Source: an uncultured bacterium
Lineage (GTDB): Bacteria; Patescibacteriota; Minisyncoccia; Phycocordibacterales; GWA1-40-21
Length of the DNA stretch: 8,722 nucleotides
Assembly (NCBI GenBank): GCA_903868205.1
Contig: CAIPUJ010000098.1
Coordinates: 1-8,722, forward strand
Direction of reading: 5' to 3'
In this document: one piece after another, positions 1 through 6,967 of the stretch
How the letters are laid out: the number at the start of each line of letters is the position of its first letter
Position numbering within the stretch: the stretch's first letter is position 1
Translations under genes and position numbers: made by a program
The notes under the pieces: generated by a model
The model's database searches: none
Told to the model about the DNA's origin: nothing
The model's input: the letters and a program-made list of their open reading frames with translations, nothing else

Positions 1-1026
1 GCGAGTGGAGGAGTAGCACGTATGTCTCATACCTCTGTTTTGTATGACGGGAAAATATATTTCTGGGGAGGGGTAGATAGTCACTACCAAATTTTAAACT
101 CTGTAGATGTTTATGATATAGAATCAGACTCTTGGTCTACGAAGGTAATAGAAGCCTTAACTACAGTCGTTGTTATCCCCCCAACGCCAACAATAACACT
201 AAGTGCCTCAACTTCGACAGTAAACTATGGTGGTAGCTCAAAATTAACTTGGTCATCAACGAACGCAACTTCTTGTGAAGCAGATTGGACGATAAAAACC
301 TCAATAAACAGCTCTGAAACACTTTTAGACTTAACTTCAACACAAGATTATGCAATATCTTGCACTGGTACTGGAGGCACAGCTTCTACTTCTGTGACCG
401 TCTATGTTAATGATTTACCAATCCCTTTTCCGCCAACACCCGAACCAACAGCTACATACACAAAATGTGAAGGAGTAAATCTAGCATGGACAGGTACTAC
501 AGACACAGATCGTTACCAAATATTTAGAGCCATGAGTGATTTAGTACCATTGTTTAATAGCGGGTTTATAAATTCTACAATTAAGACTTTATACACAGAC
601 TCTGGTGTTATTAACGGAAACACTTACTATTATAGAATAAAATCATGTAATGAATCGAATGGATGCTCTGATTATTCTAGTTCAACATCTGCTGTTGTAA
701 TTTCTGATTGTAATGATATAACCAACCAAATAGTCACTTCCACTTCCACCTGCTCAGCAACACAAGGAGGACTACCAACAAACAAAGTGTATGTAAACAA
801 TCAAATGCAGTGGGAAATGGGAGAAGATGTACCAAATGAGGCTAATACAGAATGGAGCGGTACAAATATTAATTCAACTACTACTGGTACTCCTACATTA
901 AATAAAATATATACAACTGTAGGTTTAAAGAAAATATTTGCCACATCTACATGGGATAGTAATGTTGCAACATGTTCTGCTACTACAAGTGTTATTTTGG
1001 GAGGGGATATAATAAAGGAGATATAA
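1..1026 (+). CDS. Secreted multidomain surface protein (Kelch, Ig-like, Fn3, PKD-like), 5' end outside the window
   Basis: The reading frame is open to base 1, and a Kelch motif starts before the first ATG (base 22): residues ASGGVARMSHTSVLYDGK lead into YFWGG and later VDVYDIESDSW. The ATG at 22 is therefore internal and the true start lies upstream. After this last Kelch blade come a proline/threonine linker (about 160-190), an Ig-like domain (about 178-410, with LTWSSTNATSC and a second Cys in ISCTGTGG), an Fn3-like domain (about 445-708, with VNLAWTG, YQIFR and YYYRIKSC), and a PKD/Ig-like domain (about 730-1005, two CSAT cysteine segments). It is rich in Ser/Thr and has no visible C-terminal membrane anchor or sorting motif. 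Family knowledge suggests a cell-surface or secreted binding protein, possibly an adhesin; the ligand cannot be read from the sequence. A strong terminator follows, so it is transcriptionally separate from the pilus genes. The domain calls are by eye. Confidence 0.8.
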   Translation, partial: ASGGVARMSHTSVLYDGKIYFWGGVDSHYQILNSVDVYDIESDSWSTKVIEALTTVVVIPPTPTITLSASTSTVNYGGSSKLTWSSTNATSCEADWTIKTSINSSETLLDLTSTQDYAISCTGTGGTASTSVTVYVNDLPIPFPPTPEPTATYTKCEGVNLAWTGTTDTDRYQIFRAMSDLVPLFNSGFINSTIKTLYTDSGVINGNTYYYRIKSCNESNGCSDYSSSTSAVVISDCNDITNQIVTSTSTCSATQGGLPTNKVYVNNQMQWEMGEDVPNEANTEWSGTNINSTTTGTPTLNKIYTTVGLKKIFATSTWDSNVATCSATTSVILGGDIIKEI

Positions 1027-1092
1027 GGGGGTAAGTAAAAAGTTTGTAAAGTTTTTAAAGTAGAAAGTGTAGAGGAGAAAAAATTAAAAAAG

Positions 1093-1140
1093 AAAGAGGG
1101 TTTTGCGAAGCAAAACCCCTTTGTTGTATTTTGTTTTTTA
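1093..1140 (+). terminator. Rho-independent terminator of the surface-protein gene
   Basis: A perfect 9-bp stem, GGGTTTTGC (1098-1106) with GCAAAACCC (1110-1118), closes a GAA loop. Four more pairs can form outside a bulged A at 1097 (1093-1096 with 1119-1122). A T-rich stretch follows (1120-1140, including six T at 1134-1139). It lies about 70 bases after the stop codon and isolates the upstream gene from the pilus operon. Confidence 0.88.
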
Positions 1141-1151
1141 TATTTCTTTAC

Positions 1152-1181
1152 TGTATACAAAATACTATATACTAAATACTA
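1152..1181 (+). repeat. Tandem heptamer repeat (NNNATAC) just upstream of the pilB promoter
   Basis: Four consecutive 7-base units, TGTATAC, AAAATAC, TATATAC and TAAATAC (1152-1179), each end in ATAC and are followed by TA. The preceding unit TCTTTAC (1145-1151) is a degenerate match. ATACTA therefore recurs at exact 7-base steps (1162, 1169, 1176). The array runs to within six bases of the extended -10 element and covers the -35 region. Its role is unknown: it could be a regulator site or simply low-complexity intergenic sequence. Confidence 0.55.
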
Positions 1182-1186
1182 AGCCA

Positions 1187-1195
1187 TGATATAAT
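1187..1195 (+). promoter_or_regulatory. Extended -10 promoter for the pilus operon
   Basis: TGATATAAT at 1187-1195 is a perfect TATAAT hexamer (1190-1195) preceded by the TGn extended -10 motif. No convincing -35 is seen at 17-18 bases upstream (an ATATAC-like sequence), which an extended -10 can tolerate. Initiation about 7 bases downstream would fall near 1202, leaving roughly 5 bases before the pilB ATG at 1207, so the mRNA would be nearly leaderless. No Shine-Dalgarno sequence lies between the promoter and the start. Confidence 0.68.
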
Positions 1196-1206
1196 TATTT
1201 GTAATT

Positions 1207-2967
1207 ATGCAACTTGATAATAAACAAATCAAAGAATTTATTATAGATGCCGGTCTTGTGAATCGTACTGAATACGATGAAATAGAAAGTGATATAAAAA
1301 GAGGGAACAATAAAGATACTGTAGAAAAAACACTTGTTAGCAAAGGTAAGATTTCTGAAGACGACTTACGTAGAGCACAAGCCTATGTTTACGGTATTCC
1401 TTTCGTTGATCTTAAGGGGCAAAAAATAGATTTTACTGTACTTTCTCTTATCCCAGAACCAATCGCGAGGAAAAATAATATTGTTGCTTTTAGAAAAAAC
1501 ATTGATTCCCTTGAAGTTGCAATGCTTGATACAAATGATCTTGCATCTATAGAATTTATTAAGAAAAAAGTTGGATTAAAAATTTCTCCTCGTCTCACTG
1601 ATACAGAATCTATAAAGAGTGCAATTTTGCAATATCAAAAAAGTTTGAAGGCAGAATTTGGTGACTTAATACAAAAAGATGTTGCTGCTTTAAAAGTTAC
1701 AGATACATCTGTGGTAGCAGGAGAGAATCCAAACGATTCTTTAAAAAAGCTTGCAGATGATTTGCCAGTGGTGCGTATAGTAGACACACTTCTAAAACAC
1801 GCAGTATTACAAAATGCTTCTGATATACATATGGAATGTATGGAGAATGAAATGCTTGTGAGATACAGGATCGATGGGCTTTTACACGATGCAATGATTT
1901 TGCCGAAAAATGCATCTATGAGCATCACAGCTAGAATAAAAGTTCTTGCAAGTTTGAAGCTTGATGAAAAAAGATTGCCGCAAGATGGTAGATTTAAAAT
2001 TGATGTAAACGGCGAGCCAGTTTCTTTCAGAGTCTCCATCATTCCAACTTATTTTGGAGAGAAAACAGTGATGAGGCTTCTTAGAGAAGGGGGCGGAGGA
2101 TACACTCTTGAATCTATGGGTTTTCATGGCGAGACGCTCGAAAGAATTTATGAAGCGACCAAACAAGCAAATGGAATGATTCTTACGACTGGTCCTACAG
2201 GTTCTGGTAAAACAACAACTTTGTATTCTATTCTTGAAATCTTAAATACTCCAGATGTAAATATTTCTACTATTGAAGATCCTATCGAATATCAGATGCC
2301 AAGAGTAAATCAAACTCAAGTAAAGCCTGAAATCGGTTTTACATTTGCTAATGGTTTGAGATCTTTGGTTAGACAAGATCCAGATATTATAATGGTGGGA
2401 GAAATTAGAGATACTGAAACAGCGTCTCTTGCTATAAATGCTGCTCTTACCGGGCACTTAGTTCTTTCTACACTACACACAAATAGTGCTGCTGGGGCAG
2501 TGCCTAGACTTGTAGATATGAAGATAGAACCATTCTTACTTGTTTCTACTATAAATATAATAATGGCGCAGAGACTTGTTAGAAGGCTCGCTAAGGCAAA
2601 AGAGAAATATATACTTTCTAAAACAGAATTGCAGGATTTATCAAAAATTGTAGATATGGATAGAGTGCTTAAATTTTTGAAAGCAGAAAAAGTGGTAGGA
2701 GAGAAAGATGATTGGACTAAAATTTATTTTTATAAAGCAAAAGAATCTGAAGAAGCTAAAGATGGTTTTTCTGGCAGGGTTGGAATACATGAAGCTTTGA
2801 AAATGACATCTACGATAAAAGATTTGATTATGAAGGGTGCAACAGCAGATGAAATAGATGTACAGGCTAAGAAAGAGGGAATGATTTCTATGTTCGAAGA
2901 TGGTGTTTTCAAGGCGGCATCGGGACTCACCACGCTTGAAGAAGTTTTGAGAGTTGTTTCTGAATAA
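1207..2967 (+). CDS. pilB: Type IV pilus extension ATPase PilB (GspE/T2SSE family)
   Basis: This is the cytoplasmic hexameric ATPase that powers pilin polymerisation, working on the PilC platform. The 586 residues fit the family length. An MshEN/T2SSE N-terminal domain (about 5-145, with KGKISEDDLRRAQAYVYGIP) precedes the ATPase core. The core shows Walker A GPTGSGKT (329-336), an Asp box around TIEDPIE (355-361), Walker B DPDIIMVGEIRD (391-402) and a His box around TGHLVLSTLHT (415-425). The QRLVRRL segment that normally introduces the zinc-binding tetracysteine is present, but the cysteines are replaced (AKAKEKY follows), and the only Cys in the protein is in MEC near residue 218. The start ATG is the first after the promoter and has no Shine-Dalgarno sequence. 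It is the first gene of the operon; pilC follows after 11 bases. PilB rather than PilT is favoured by the N-terminal domain and the adjacent pilC. Confidence 0.95.
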   Translation: MQLDNKQIKEFIIDAGLVNRTEYDEIESDIKRGNNKDTVEKTLVSKGKISEDDLRRAQAYVYGIPFVDLKGQKIDFTVLSLIPEPIARKNNIVAFRKNIDSLEVAMLDTNDLASIEFIKKKVGLKISPRLTDTESIKSAILQYQKSLKAEFGDLIQKDVAALKVTDTSVVAGENPNDSLKKLADDLPVVRIVDTLLKHAVLQNASDIHMECMENEMLVRYRIDGLLHDAMILPKNASMSITARIKVLASLKLDEKRLPQDGRFKIDVNGEPVSFRVSIIPTYFGEKTVMRLLREGGGGYTLESMGFHGETLERIYEATKQANGMILTTGPTGSGKTTTLYSILEILNTPDVNISTIEDPIEYQMPRVNQTQVKPEIGFTFANGLRSLVRQDPDIIMVGEIRDTETASLAINAALTGHLVLSTLHTNSAAGAVPRLVDMKIEPFLLVSTINIIMAQRLVRRLAKAKEKYILSKTELQDLSKIVDMDRVLKFLKAEKVVGEKDDWTKIYFYKAKESEEAKDGFSGRVGIHEALKMTSTIKDLIMKGATADEIDVQAKKEGMISMFEDGVFKAASGLTTLEEVLRVVSE

Positions 2968-2978
2968 TTTTTTAAAAA

Positions 2979-3950
2979 ATGTATTTTAAATTTAGAGCAG
3001 TAAAAAGTAATGGAGAAAAATATCAGGGGACAAGAGAATCTCATGATAGATTTTCTTTGTATGCAGAAATAAAAGCAGAAGGCGACACTTTGATTACCGC
3101 GGAAGAAATTTACAAAAAATCCTCAGCTCTTTTAAAGATAGACGGCCTTATAAATAAAGTTCCTATGCATCAGAGGATTATTTTTGCTAAAAATTTAGGT
3201 TCAATGTTAGACGCTGGGCTTTCTTTGGCGCGAGCACTTACTGTCCTAGAAAAACAAGTTAAAAATAGCAAATTAAAAAGTATAATAAATTTAATTTCTC
3301 TTGATATTAAAACTGGAAAGACTTTGAGTGAGGCTACCAGTGCATACCCAGACACCTTTTCTAAACTTTTCATTTCTATGGTAAAAGCTGGAGAGGAAAG
3401 CGGTAAGCTTTCGGAGTCTCTCATAATTGTCGCTTCTCAAATGGATGGTACATATAAACTTAAGCAGAAAATAAAAGGTGCGATGATATATCCTGCGGTT
3501 ATTATTTCTATAATGATTATTATTGGGATTCTTATGCTTGTTTTTGTGGTACCAAGTGTCACTGCTACGTTTAGAGACTTAAAAGTAGAGCTACCACTTC
3601 TTACAAGAATTCTTATTGGTGTGAGTGATTTTTTAAAAAATAATGTTTTTGTTTCTCTTGCTACTGTTGTCGCCATTGCTATTGGTACATATTTTGTTTC
3701 GATTTCATCCGCAGGAAAAAGATTTTTTGATGGATTATTTTTAAAGATGCCTGTAATAGGGGATCTAGTAAGAGAAACAAACTCTGCAAGAACCGCCAGA
3801 ACAATCTCATCTCTTCTTTCTTCGGGAGTAGCTTTTGCAGATGCGATTTCTATAACACAAGATGTTGTGCAGAATTCATATTTTAAAGATATTTTAAAAG
3901 AAGCTCGCATGAAAGTTGAAAAGGGGAAACAATTTCAAGCGTATTTTTAA
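2979..3950 (+). CDS. pilC: Type IV pilus inner-membrane platform protein PilC, N-terminal part, broken by a frameshift
   Basis: PilC (GspF/T2SSF family) is the inner-membrane platform that couples PilB to pilus assembly. This frame gives 323 residues, starting MYFKFRAVKSNG, a usual PilC beginning. The first T2SSF domain (about 65-190) contains LGSMLDAGLSLARAL and FSKLFISMVKAGEESGKL. Membrane segments lie near 170-196 and 222-242, and the second T2SSF domain begins at NSARTARTISSLLSSGV. The frame ends abruptly in KGKQFQAYF-stop. The remainder of the domain continues one frame over from about 3932, so this is one gene with a single-base shift. The restored protein would be about 403 residues, normal for PilC. 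The shift could be a real mutation or a sequencing/assembly error. The start lies inside an AT palindrome (2967-2980) with no Shine-Dalgarno sequence. Confidence 0.9.
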   Translation: MYFKFRAVKSNGEKYQGTRESHDRFSLYAEIKAEGDTLITAEEIYKKSSALLKIDGLINKVPMHQRIIFAKNLGSMLDAGLSLARALTVLEKQVKNSKLKSIINLISLDIKTGKTLSEATSAYPDTFSKLFISMVKAGEESGKLSESLIIVASQMDGTYKLKQKIKGAMIYPAVIISIMIIIGILMLVFVVPSVTATFRDLKVELPLLTRILIGVSDFLKNNVFVSLATVVAIAIGTYFVSISSAGKRFFDGLFLKMPVIGDLVRETNSARTARTISSLLSSGVAFADAISITQDVVQNSYFKDILKEARMKVEKGKQFQAYF

Positions 3951-3985
3951 GTAAAACAAATATTTGCCCTGTTTTTATAGGAGAA

Positions 3986-4189
3986 ATGATGAGCGTGGGA
4001 GAGGAGACAGGAAGACTGCCAGCAATGCTTATGGAAGTCGCTCTTTTTTATGAAAATTCTGTAGATCAAAAGACAAAAGATATGTCCACAATAATCGAGC
4101 CTGTTCTTATGGTTATTATCGGAGTATCTGTTGGCTTCTTCGCTCTTGCGATGATCACTCCAATATATTCTGTGATGGATACTCTGTAG
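3986..4189 (+). CDS. pilC: PilC C-terminal part, out of frame with the upstream portion
   Basis: This 67-residue frame holds the end of the second T2SSF domain: MMSVGEETGRLPAMLMEVA, which repeats the GEESGKL signature of the first domain, then the last membrane segment (IEPVLMVIIGVSVGFFALAMITP) and the usual PilC end IYSVMDTL. The ATG at 3986 is probably not a true start. Reading this frame backwards gives ISSVF LSKTNICPVFIGE from 3932 to 3985, a natural continuation of KGKQ in the upstream part. Restoring one base near 3930-3932 joins the two. Alone this fragment would not be a functional platform protein. The next gene starts 19 bases after its stop. Confidence 0.85.
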   Translation: MMSVGEETGRLPAMLMEVALFYENSVDQKTKDMSTIIEPVLMVIIGVSVGFFALAMITPIYSVMDTL

Positions 4190-4208
4190 ACTATTCACAA
4201 ATAATTTA

Positions 4209-4700
4209 ATGAAAAAGAAAAATTTTAAAAAAGGGATAATGCTCGCAGAGATTCTTATTGCCACTTTTATTTTTTCTGTTATTTTGGGTGTGCTTATCAC
4301 AATAAACAATCTTTATGTTACGTCTGTTTCTTCAAGTTTGAAATCCATAAAAGCTGTATATCTTGCAGAGGAGGGGATGGAGGCCGTAAGAATTATAAGA
4401 GATACGAATTTTGAAAATTTTAAAGAACTTACAAACGGAGAAAATTATTATTTATATTTTTCAAATTCTGCCTCGAGCACTTGGGAAGCCACAACTTCTG
4501 TTTCCTATAAAAATACATCTGGTATAGATAGATGGTTTGTATTGGGTTCGGTAAGACGAAGTTACGGTAAAATCACAGAGGGTGACGGTGAATTAGATGA
4601 AAATACAAGGAAACTAACGGTTTATGTTTCTTGGAATGATAGAGATAAAACAAATGAGAAAACTTTATTTACTTATTTAACAAAAAATATTTTAGAGTAA
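4209..4700 (+). CDS. Type IV pseudopilin, PilV/PilI-like minor pilin
   Basis: A 163-residue secreted fibre subunit with a class III prepilin signal. The basic leader MKKKNFKKG ends at Gly9, the likely prepilin peptidase cut, followed by IMLAE with the conserved Glu at +5 (residue 14). A hydrophobic helix (about 10-33) follows. The segment AEEGMEAVRIIRDTNF is typical of PilV-type minor pilins, and the rest looks like a small beta-rich globular domain (TWEATTSV, RKLTVYVSW). It would sit at the pilus tip or in an initiation complex made by PilB/PilC. It follows pilC by 19 bases and its stop overlaps the next start in TAATG (4698-4702), suggesting translational coupling. No Shine-Dalgarno sequence precedes its start. 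The PilV assignment is by position and motif only. Confidence 0.85.
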   Translation: MKKKNFKKGIMLAEILIATFIFSVILGVLITINNLYVTSVSSSLKSIKAVYLAEEGMEAVRIIRDTNFENFKELTNGENYYLYFSNSASSTWEATTSVSYKNTSGIDRWFVLGSVRRSYGKITEGDGELDENTRKLTVYVSWNDRDKTNEKTLFTYLTKNILE

Positions 4701-5371
4701 TGAATTTATTTTTTTTAAAAAAGAATAATTACAAAAAAGGCTTCACCCAGGTAGTAGATTTTGGCTTTGTTTTTGAAAATATTTCAAAAAATCTTAGGGG
4801 TTTAGTTGGTAAATTTATGTCAGGTGGTGTTTTAAAATCTCACAAAACAAAAACATTTTCTAAACCAAAATTCACTACCGGGTTCACCATAGCCGAGACA
4901 TTGGTTTATGTAGCTATTATGACTGTTGTTTTGATTGTCATTGTTAATATTGTTTTGGTCGTTTCCAAATCAATTAATAAAACAAGTGCTTATAATAATA
5001 TAAAAGATTCTGCGATTTTTGGCTTAGAGAAAATGACTAAAGAGGTTAAGTTTTCTACAGACATTGATTTTGGTCAGAGCGTATTTAATTCTCCAAATGG
5101 AGTGCTGGTCTTGAATTCAAAAGACGCGAGTAGTACACCCAAAGTTATTAAGTTCTATTTAGACAATGGATTGGTAAAGATTGATATTGATGGTACTTAC
5201 TTCGGACCGGCCACATACAGCGATACAAATATTTCCAAATTAATTTTTGTACCGATAGATACCGGAAATTCCAAAGCTATAAAAATAGAAATGAGTTTGG
5301 ATGCTAAAAGTGGGGAAGATGTAGTCTCAGAGGATTTTTATTCTACTATTGTTTTAAGAAACTCCTACTAA
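4700..5371 (+). CDS. Type IV pseudopilin, PilW-like minor pilin with an unusually long leader
   Basis: The prepilin motif TTGFTIAETLVYVAIM places the likely cleavage after Gly61, with Phe62 at +1 and Glu66 at +5. A long hydrophobic helix follows (about 62-88), then a mixed globular domain ending SEDFYSTIVLRNSY, as in PilW-type minor pilins. The leader is 61 residues from this start, far above the usual 6-30. It contains a decoy-like KKGFTQV at residues 12-18 that lacks the +5 Glu. An alternative ATG at residue 40 (base 4817) would give a 22-residue leader. The longer start is preferred because it forms a TAATG 1-base overlap with the preceding gene, the coupling also seen between the AI-2E-family gene and metG. 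The next gene begins one base after its stop. Confidence 0.82.
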   Translation: MNLFFLKKNNYKKGFTQVVDFGFVFENISKNLRGLVGKFMSGGVLKSHKTKTFSKPKFTTGFTIAETLVYVAIMTVVLIVIVNIVLVVSKSINKTSAYNNIKDSAIFGLEKMTKEVKFSTDIDFGQSVFNSPNGVLVLNSKDASSTPKVIKFYLDNGLVKIDIDGTYFGPATYSDTNISKLIFVPIDTGNSKAIKIEMSLDAKSGEDVVSEDFYSTIVLRNSY

Positions 5372-5372
5372 A

Positions 5373-5780
5373 ATGCGAATTTATAAAAACAAAAAAATAA
5401 ATTTTAAAAATGGGCAAATTATGCTTTTGACGGCTATATTTTTTATGACATTTGCACTTACTATTTGTCTCGGGTTTATAAATCCAATAATTGAGCAGGC
5501 AAAAATATCTGCTAATTATTGGAGTTCAAAAAACAGTTATTATGTAGCAGAATCCGGGATCGAAGAATCATTATATCGATTTAAAAAAGATGATATTTTT
5601 GATGAGGACCAGGATTTTACGATCAATGGTTTATCTGTTTTGATCTATCCTTCGGGGACCGAAGATTTAAAGATTTTGAGATCAAAATATATCGGATCTT
5701 TATACAAAAAAGAGATGATAGTGAATGCTAAAAAGGATGAAGACAATAAAGTTACAATTATAGACTGGAGAGAGAATTAG
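5373..5780 (+). CDS. PilX-like minor pilus assembly protein (short)
   Basis: A 135-residue protein with a basic N-terminus, a single hydrophobic segment (about 16-38: IMLLTAIFFMTFALTICLGFI), and then YYVAESGIEESLYRF, the conserved region after the membrane helix in PilX-type proteins (AE.GIE..L). The sequence before the helix is NGQIMLLTA: a Gly is present at the expected cut site, but the Glu at +5 is missing (Thr instead), as in some PilX/GspK-like subunits. The C-terminal half is charged and beta-like. It lies one base after the PilW-like gene, with no Shine-Dalgarno sequence, and its TAG stop overlaps a GTG of the next frame. By gene order this completes a minor pilin trio. Function in the pilus tip complex is inferred; the family call rests on one motif and position. 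Confidence 0.72.
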   Translation: MRIYKNKKINFKNGQIMLLTAIFFMTFALTICLGFINPIIEQAKISANYWSSKNSYYVAESGIEESLYRFKKDDIFDEDQDFTINGLSVLIYPSGTEDLKILRSKYIGSLYKKEMIVNAKKDEDNKVTIIDWREN

Positions 5781-5789
5781 TGATAATAT
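5781..5789 (+). promoter_or_regulatory. Possible internal extended -10 promoter ahead of the AI-2E-family gene
   Basis: TGATAATAT (5781-5789) resembles the TGATATAAT of the pilB promoter, with TG at the extended position and TAATAT as a 4/6 match to TATAAT. It ends 8 bases before ATG 5798, the same close spacing as the other two promoters in the window. No clear -35 is visible. It could allow perM-metG expression independent of the pilus genes. It may equally be chance in AT-rich sequence. Confidence 0.35.
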
Positions 5790-5797
5790 GTCATTAT

Positions 5798-6967
5798 ATG
5801 AATAATGAAAACCATTCTAAACTTACAATAAATATCACAGCCGGCTCTATTTTTAAGGGAATTCTTATTATTTTGGCCTTATGGTTTTTATTCTTTATAA
5901 AAGATATTGTTCTTGTTGTTTTGACAGCTGTTGTTATCGCGTCAAGTATTGAACCTTTGATCACATGGTTCAAGAAGTTTAAAATAGCTCGTTTGCCAAG
6001 CGTTATTATTACTTATATTGCTCTTCTTGCAATGTTCGTTGGCCTATTTTATTTCTTTGTACCATCTGTTTTGAATGAGGCATCAAGTTTCCTCTCATCT
6101 GTTCCGAAATATTTAGAAACAACACCTCTTTGGAATCCGTTGAATGTTAATACAGAAGATGTTACAAAAACTCAAAAGATTGCGCAGACTCTTTCTGCTG
6201 GAATAAATAATCCAGAACAGCTTGCTACCAATCTTGCGAGCCAGGGGCTTAGTACAATGAAGGCTACAGGTCTAGGACTCAAGGATATTATTTCTGGTAT
6301 TCAAAGTGTTACATCAAATGTGTCAGATGGTTTTATAAAAATAGTTTCAGCTGTATTCGGTGGACTTTTATCTTTTATTCTTATCGTAGTTATCTCTTTC
6401 TATCTTGCGGTGCAAGAGGATGGTGTAGCGAAATTCCTCGGTCTTATCACTCCGGTCAAACATGAAAAATATGTGGTTGATTTGTGGAAGAGATCACAGA
6501 GGAAAATAGGGCAGTGGATGCAAGGTCAGCTTTTACTCATGATTCTTATTGGTGTCTTAACTTATTTAGGTCTTACAATCTTGGGTGTAAAAAATGCAAT
6601 TCTTCTTGCTGTTCTTGCAGGCTTGCTTGAAGTTATACCGCTTTTCGGACCTGTTATTGCTGCTATTCCAGCAATACTCGTTTCTTTTGTTGATGGAGGT
6701 CTTACTGCGAGTCTATTAGTTTTGGGTCTCTATGTTATTGTCCAACAATTTGAGAATCATCTTATCTATCCTCTTGTTGTAAAAAAGATCGTTGGAGTTT
6801 CTCCAATCTTTGTCATCCTCTCTATTATTATCGGAGCAAAGTTAGCAGGCTTCTTGGGTGTTGTACTTTCAGTTCCAATAATTTCTGCAATCATGGAATT
6901 TGTTGATGATATAGATAGAAGAAAAACTCTTTTCTGGCAGAAAGCACAAGAATCAAAAGAATCCTAA
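5798..6967 (+). CDS. AI-2E/PerM-family transporter-like membrane protein
   Basis: An integral membrane protein of about 389 residues with multiple hydrophobic segments. They begin with GSIFKGILIILALWFLFFIKDIVLVVLTAVVIA near the N-terminus, then a soluble loop (roughly 100-170) and a C-terminal helix block. The family signatures are LLEVIPLFGPVIAAIPAILVSF, FENHLIYPLVVKKIVGVSPIFVILSIIIGAKLAGFLGVVLSVP. The family includes E. coli TqsA (AI-2 export) and PerM, and some members are Na+/H+ antiporters, so the substrate here is unknown. The ATG at 5798 is chosen because MNNENHSKLTINI is a natural start and a -10-like element lies just upstream. An alternative GTG at 5780 adds six residues, overlaps the previous stop by one base, and has GGAG (5767-5770) nine bases ahead. 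Its stop overlaps metG in TAATG (6965-6969). Confidence 0.88.
   Translation: MNNENHSKLTINITAGSIFKGILIILALWFLFFIKDIVLVVLTAVVIASSIEPLITWFKKFKIARLPSVIITYIALLAMFVGLFYFFVPSVLNEASSFLSSVPKYLETTPLWNPLNVNTEDVTKTQKIAQTLSAGINNPEQLATNLASQGLSTMKATGLGLKDIISGIQSVTSNVSDGFIKIVSAVFGGLLSFILIVVISFYLAVQEDGVAKFLGLITPVKHEKYVVDLWKRSQRKIGQWMQGQLLLMILIGVLTYLGLTILGVKNAILLAVLAGLLEVIPLFGPVIAAIPAILVSFVDGGLTASLLVLGLYVIVQQFENHLIYPLVVKKIVGVSPIFVILSIIIGAKLAGFLGVVLSVPIISAIMEFVDDIDRRKTLFWQKAQESKES

Noticed and set aside
1027..1092. A-rich stretch with repeated AAAGT-like units after the surface-protein gene
   Set aside because: It is low-complexity, has no regular period, and shows no start or coding signal; treated as spacer before the terminator.
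801..1160. Minus-strand open frame of 119 codons
   Set aside because: It overlaps the end of the surface-protein gene and runs through its terminator; the translation is low-complexity Phe/Lys-rich with no family features. It is a shadow of the plus-strand gene.
1635..2042. Minus-strand open frame of 135 codons opposite pilB
   Set aside because: It is antisense to conserved PilB sequence, and its translation has no family-like motif.
2967..2980. Perfect AT palindrome ATTTTTTAAAAAAT between pilB and pilC as a terminator or operator
   Set aside because: It has no GC pairs and no loop, and it contains the pilC start codon; it is expected by chance in A/T-run-rich spacers.
3437..3910. Minus-strand open frame of 157 codons opposite pilC
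   Set aside because: It is entirely antisense to a well-supported PilC coding region, with no promoter or recognisable domain.
3918..3935. Programmed -1 frameshift signal in pilC (GGGGAAA / GGGAAAC near 3923-3930)
   Set aside because: In the zero frame the codons are AAG GGG AAA CAA, which does not fit an X XXY YYZ heptamer: GGGAAAC is out of phase, and GGGGAAA gives an A-site mismatch. The best continuation also places the shift slightly downstream. A lost base is simpler.
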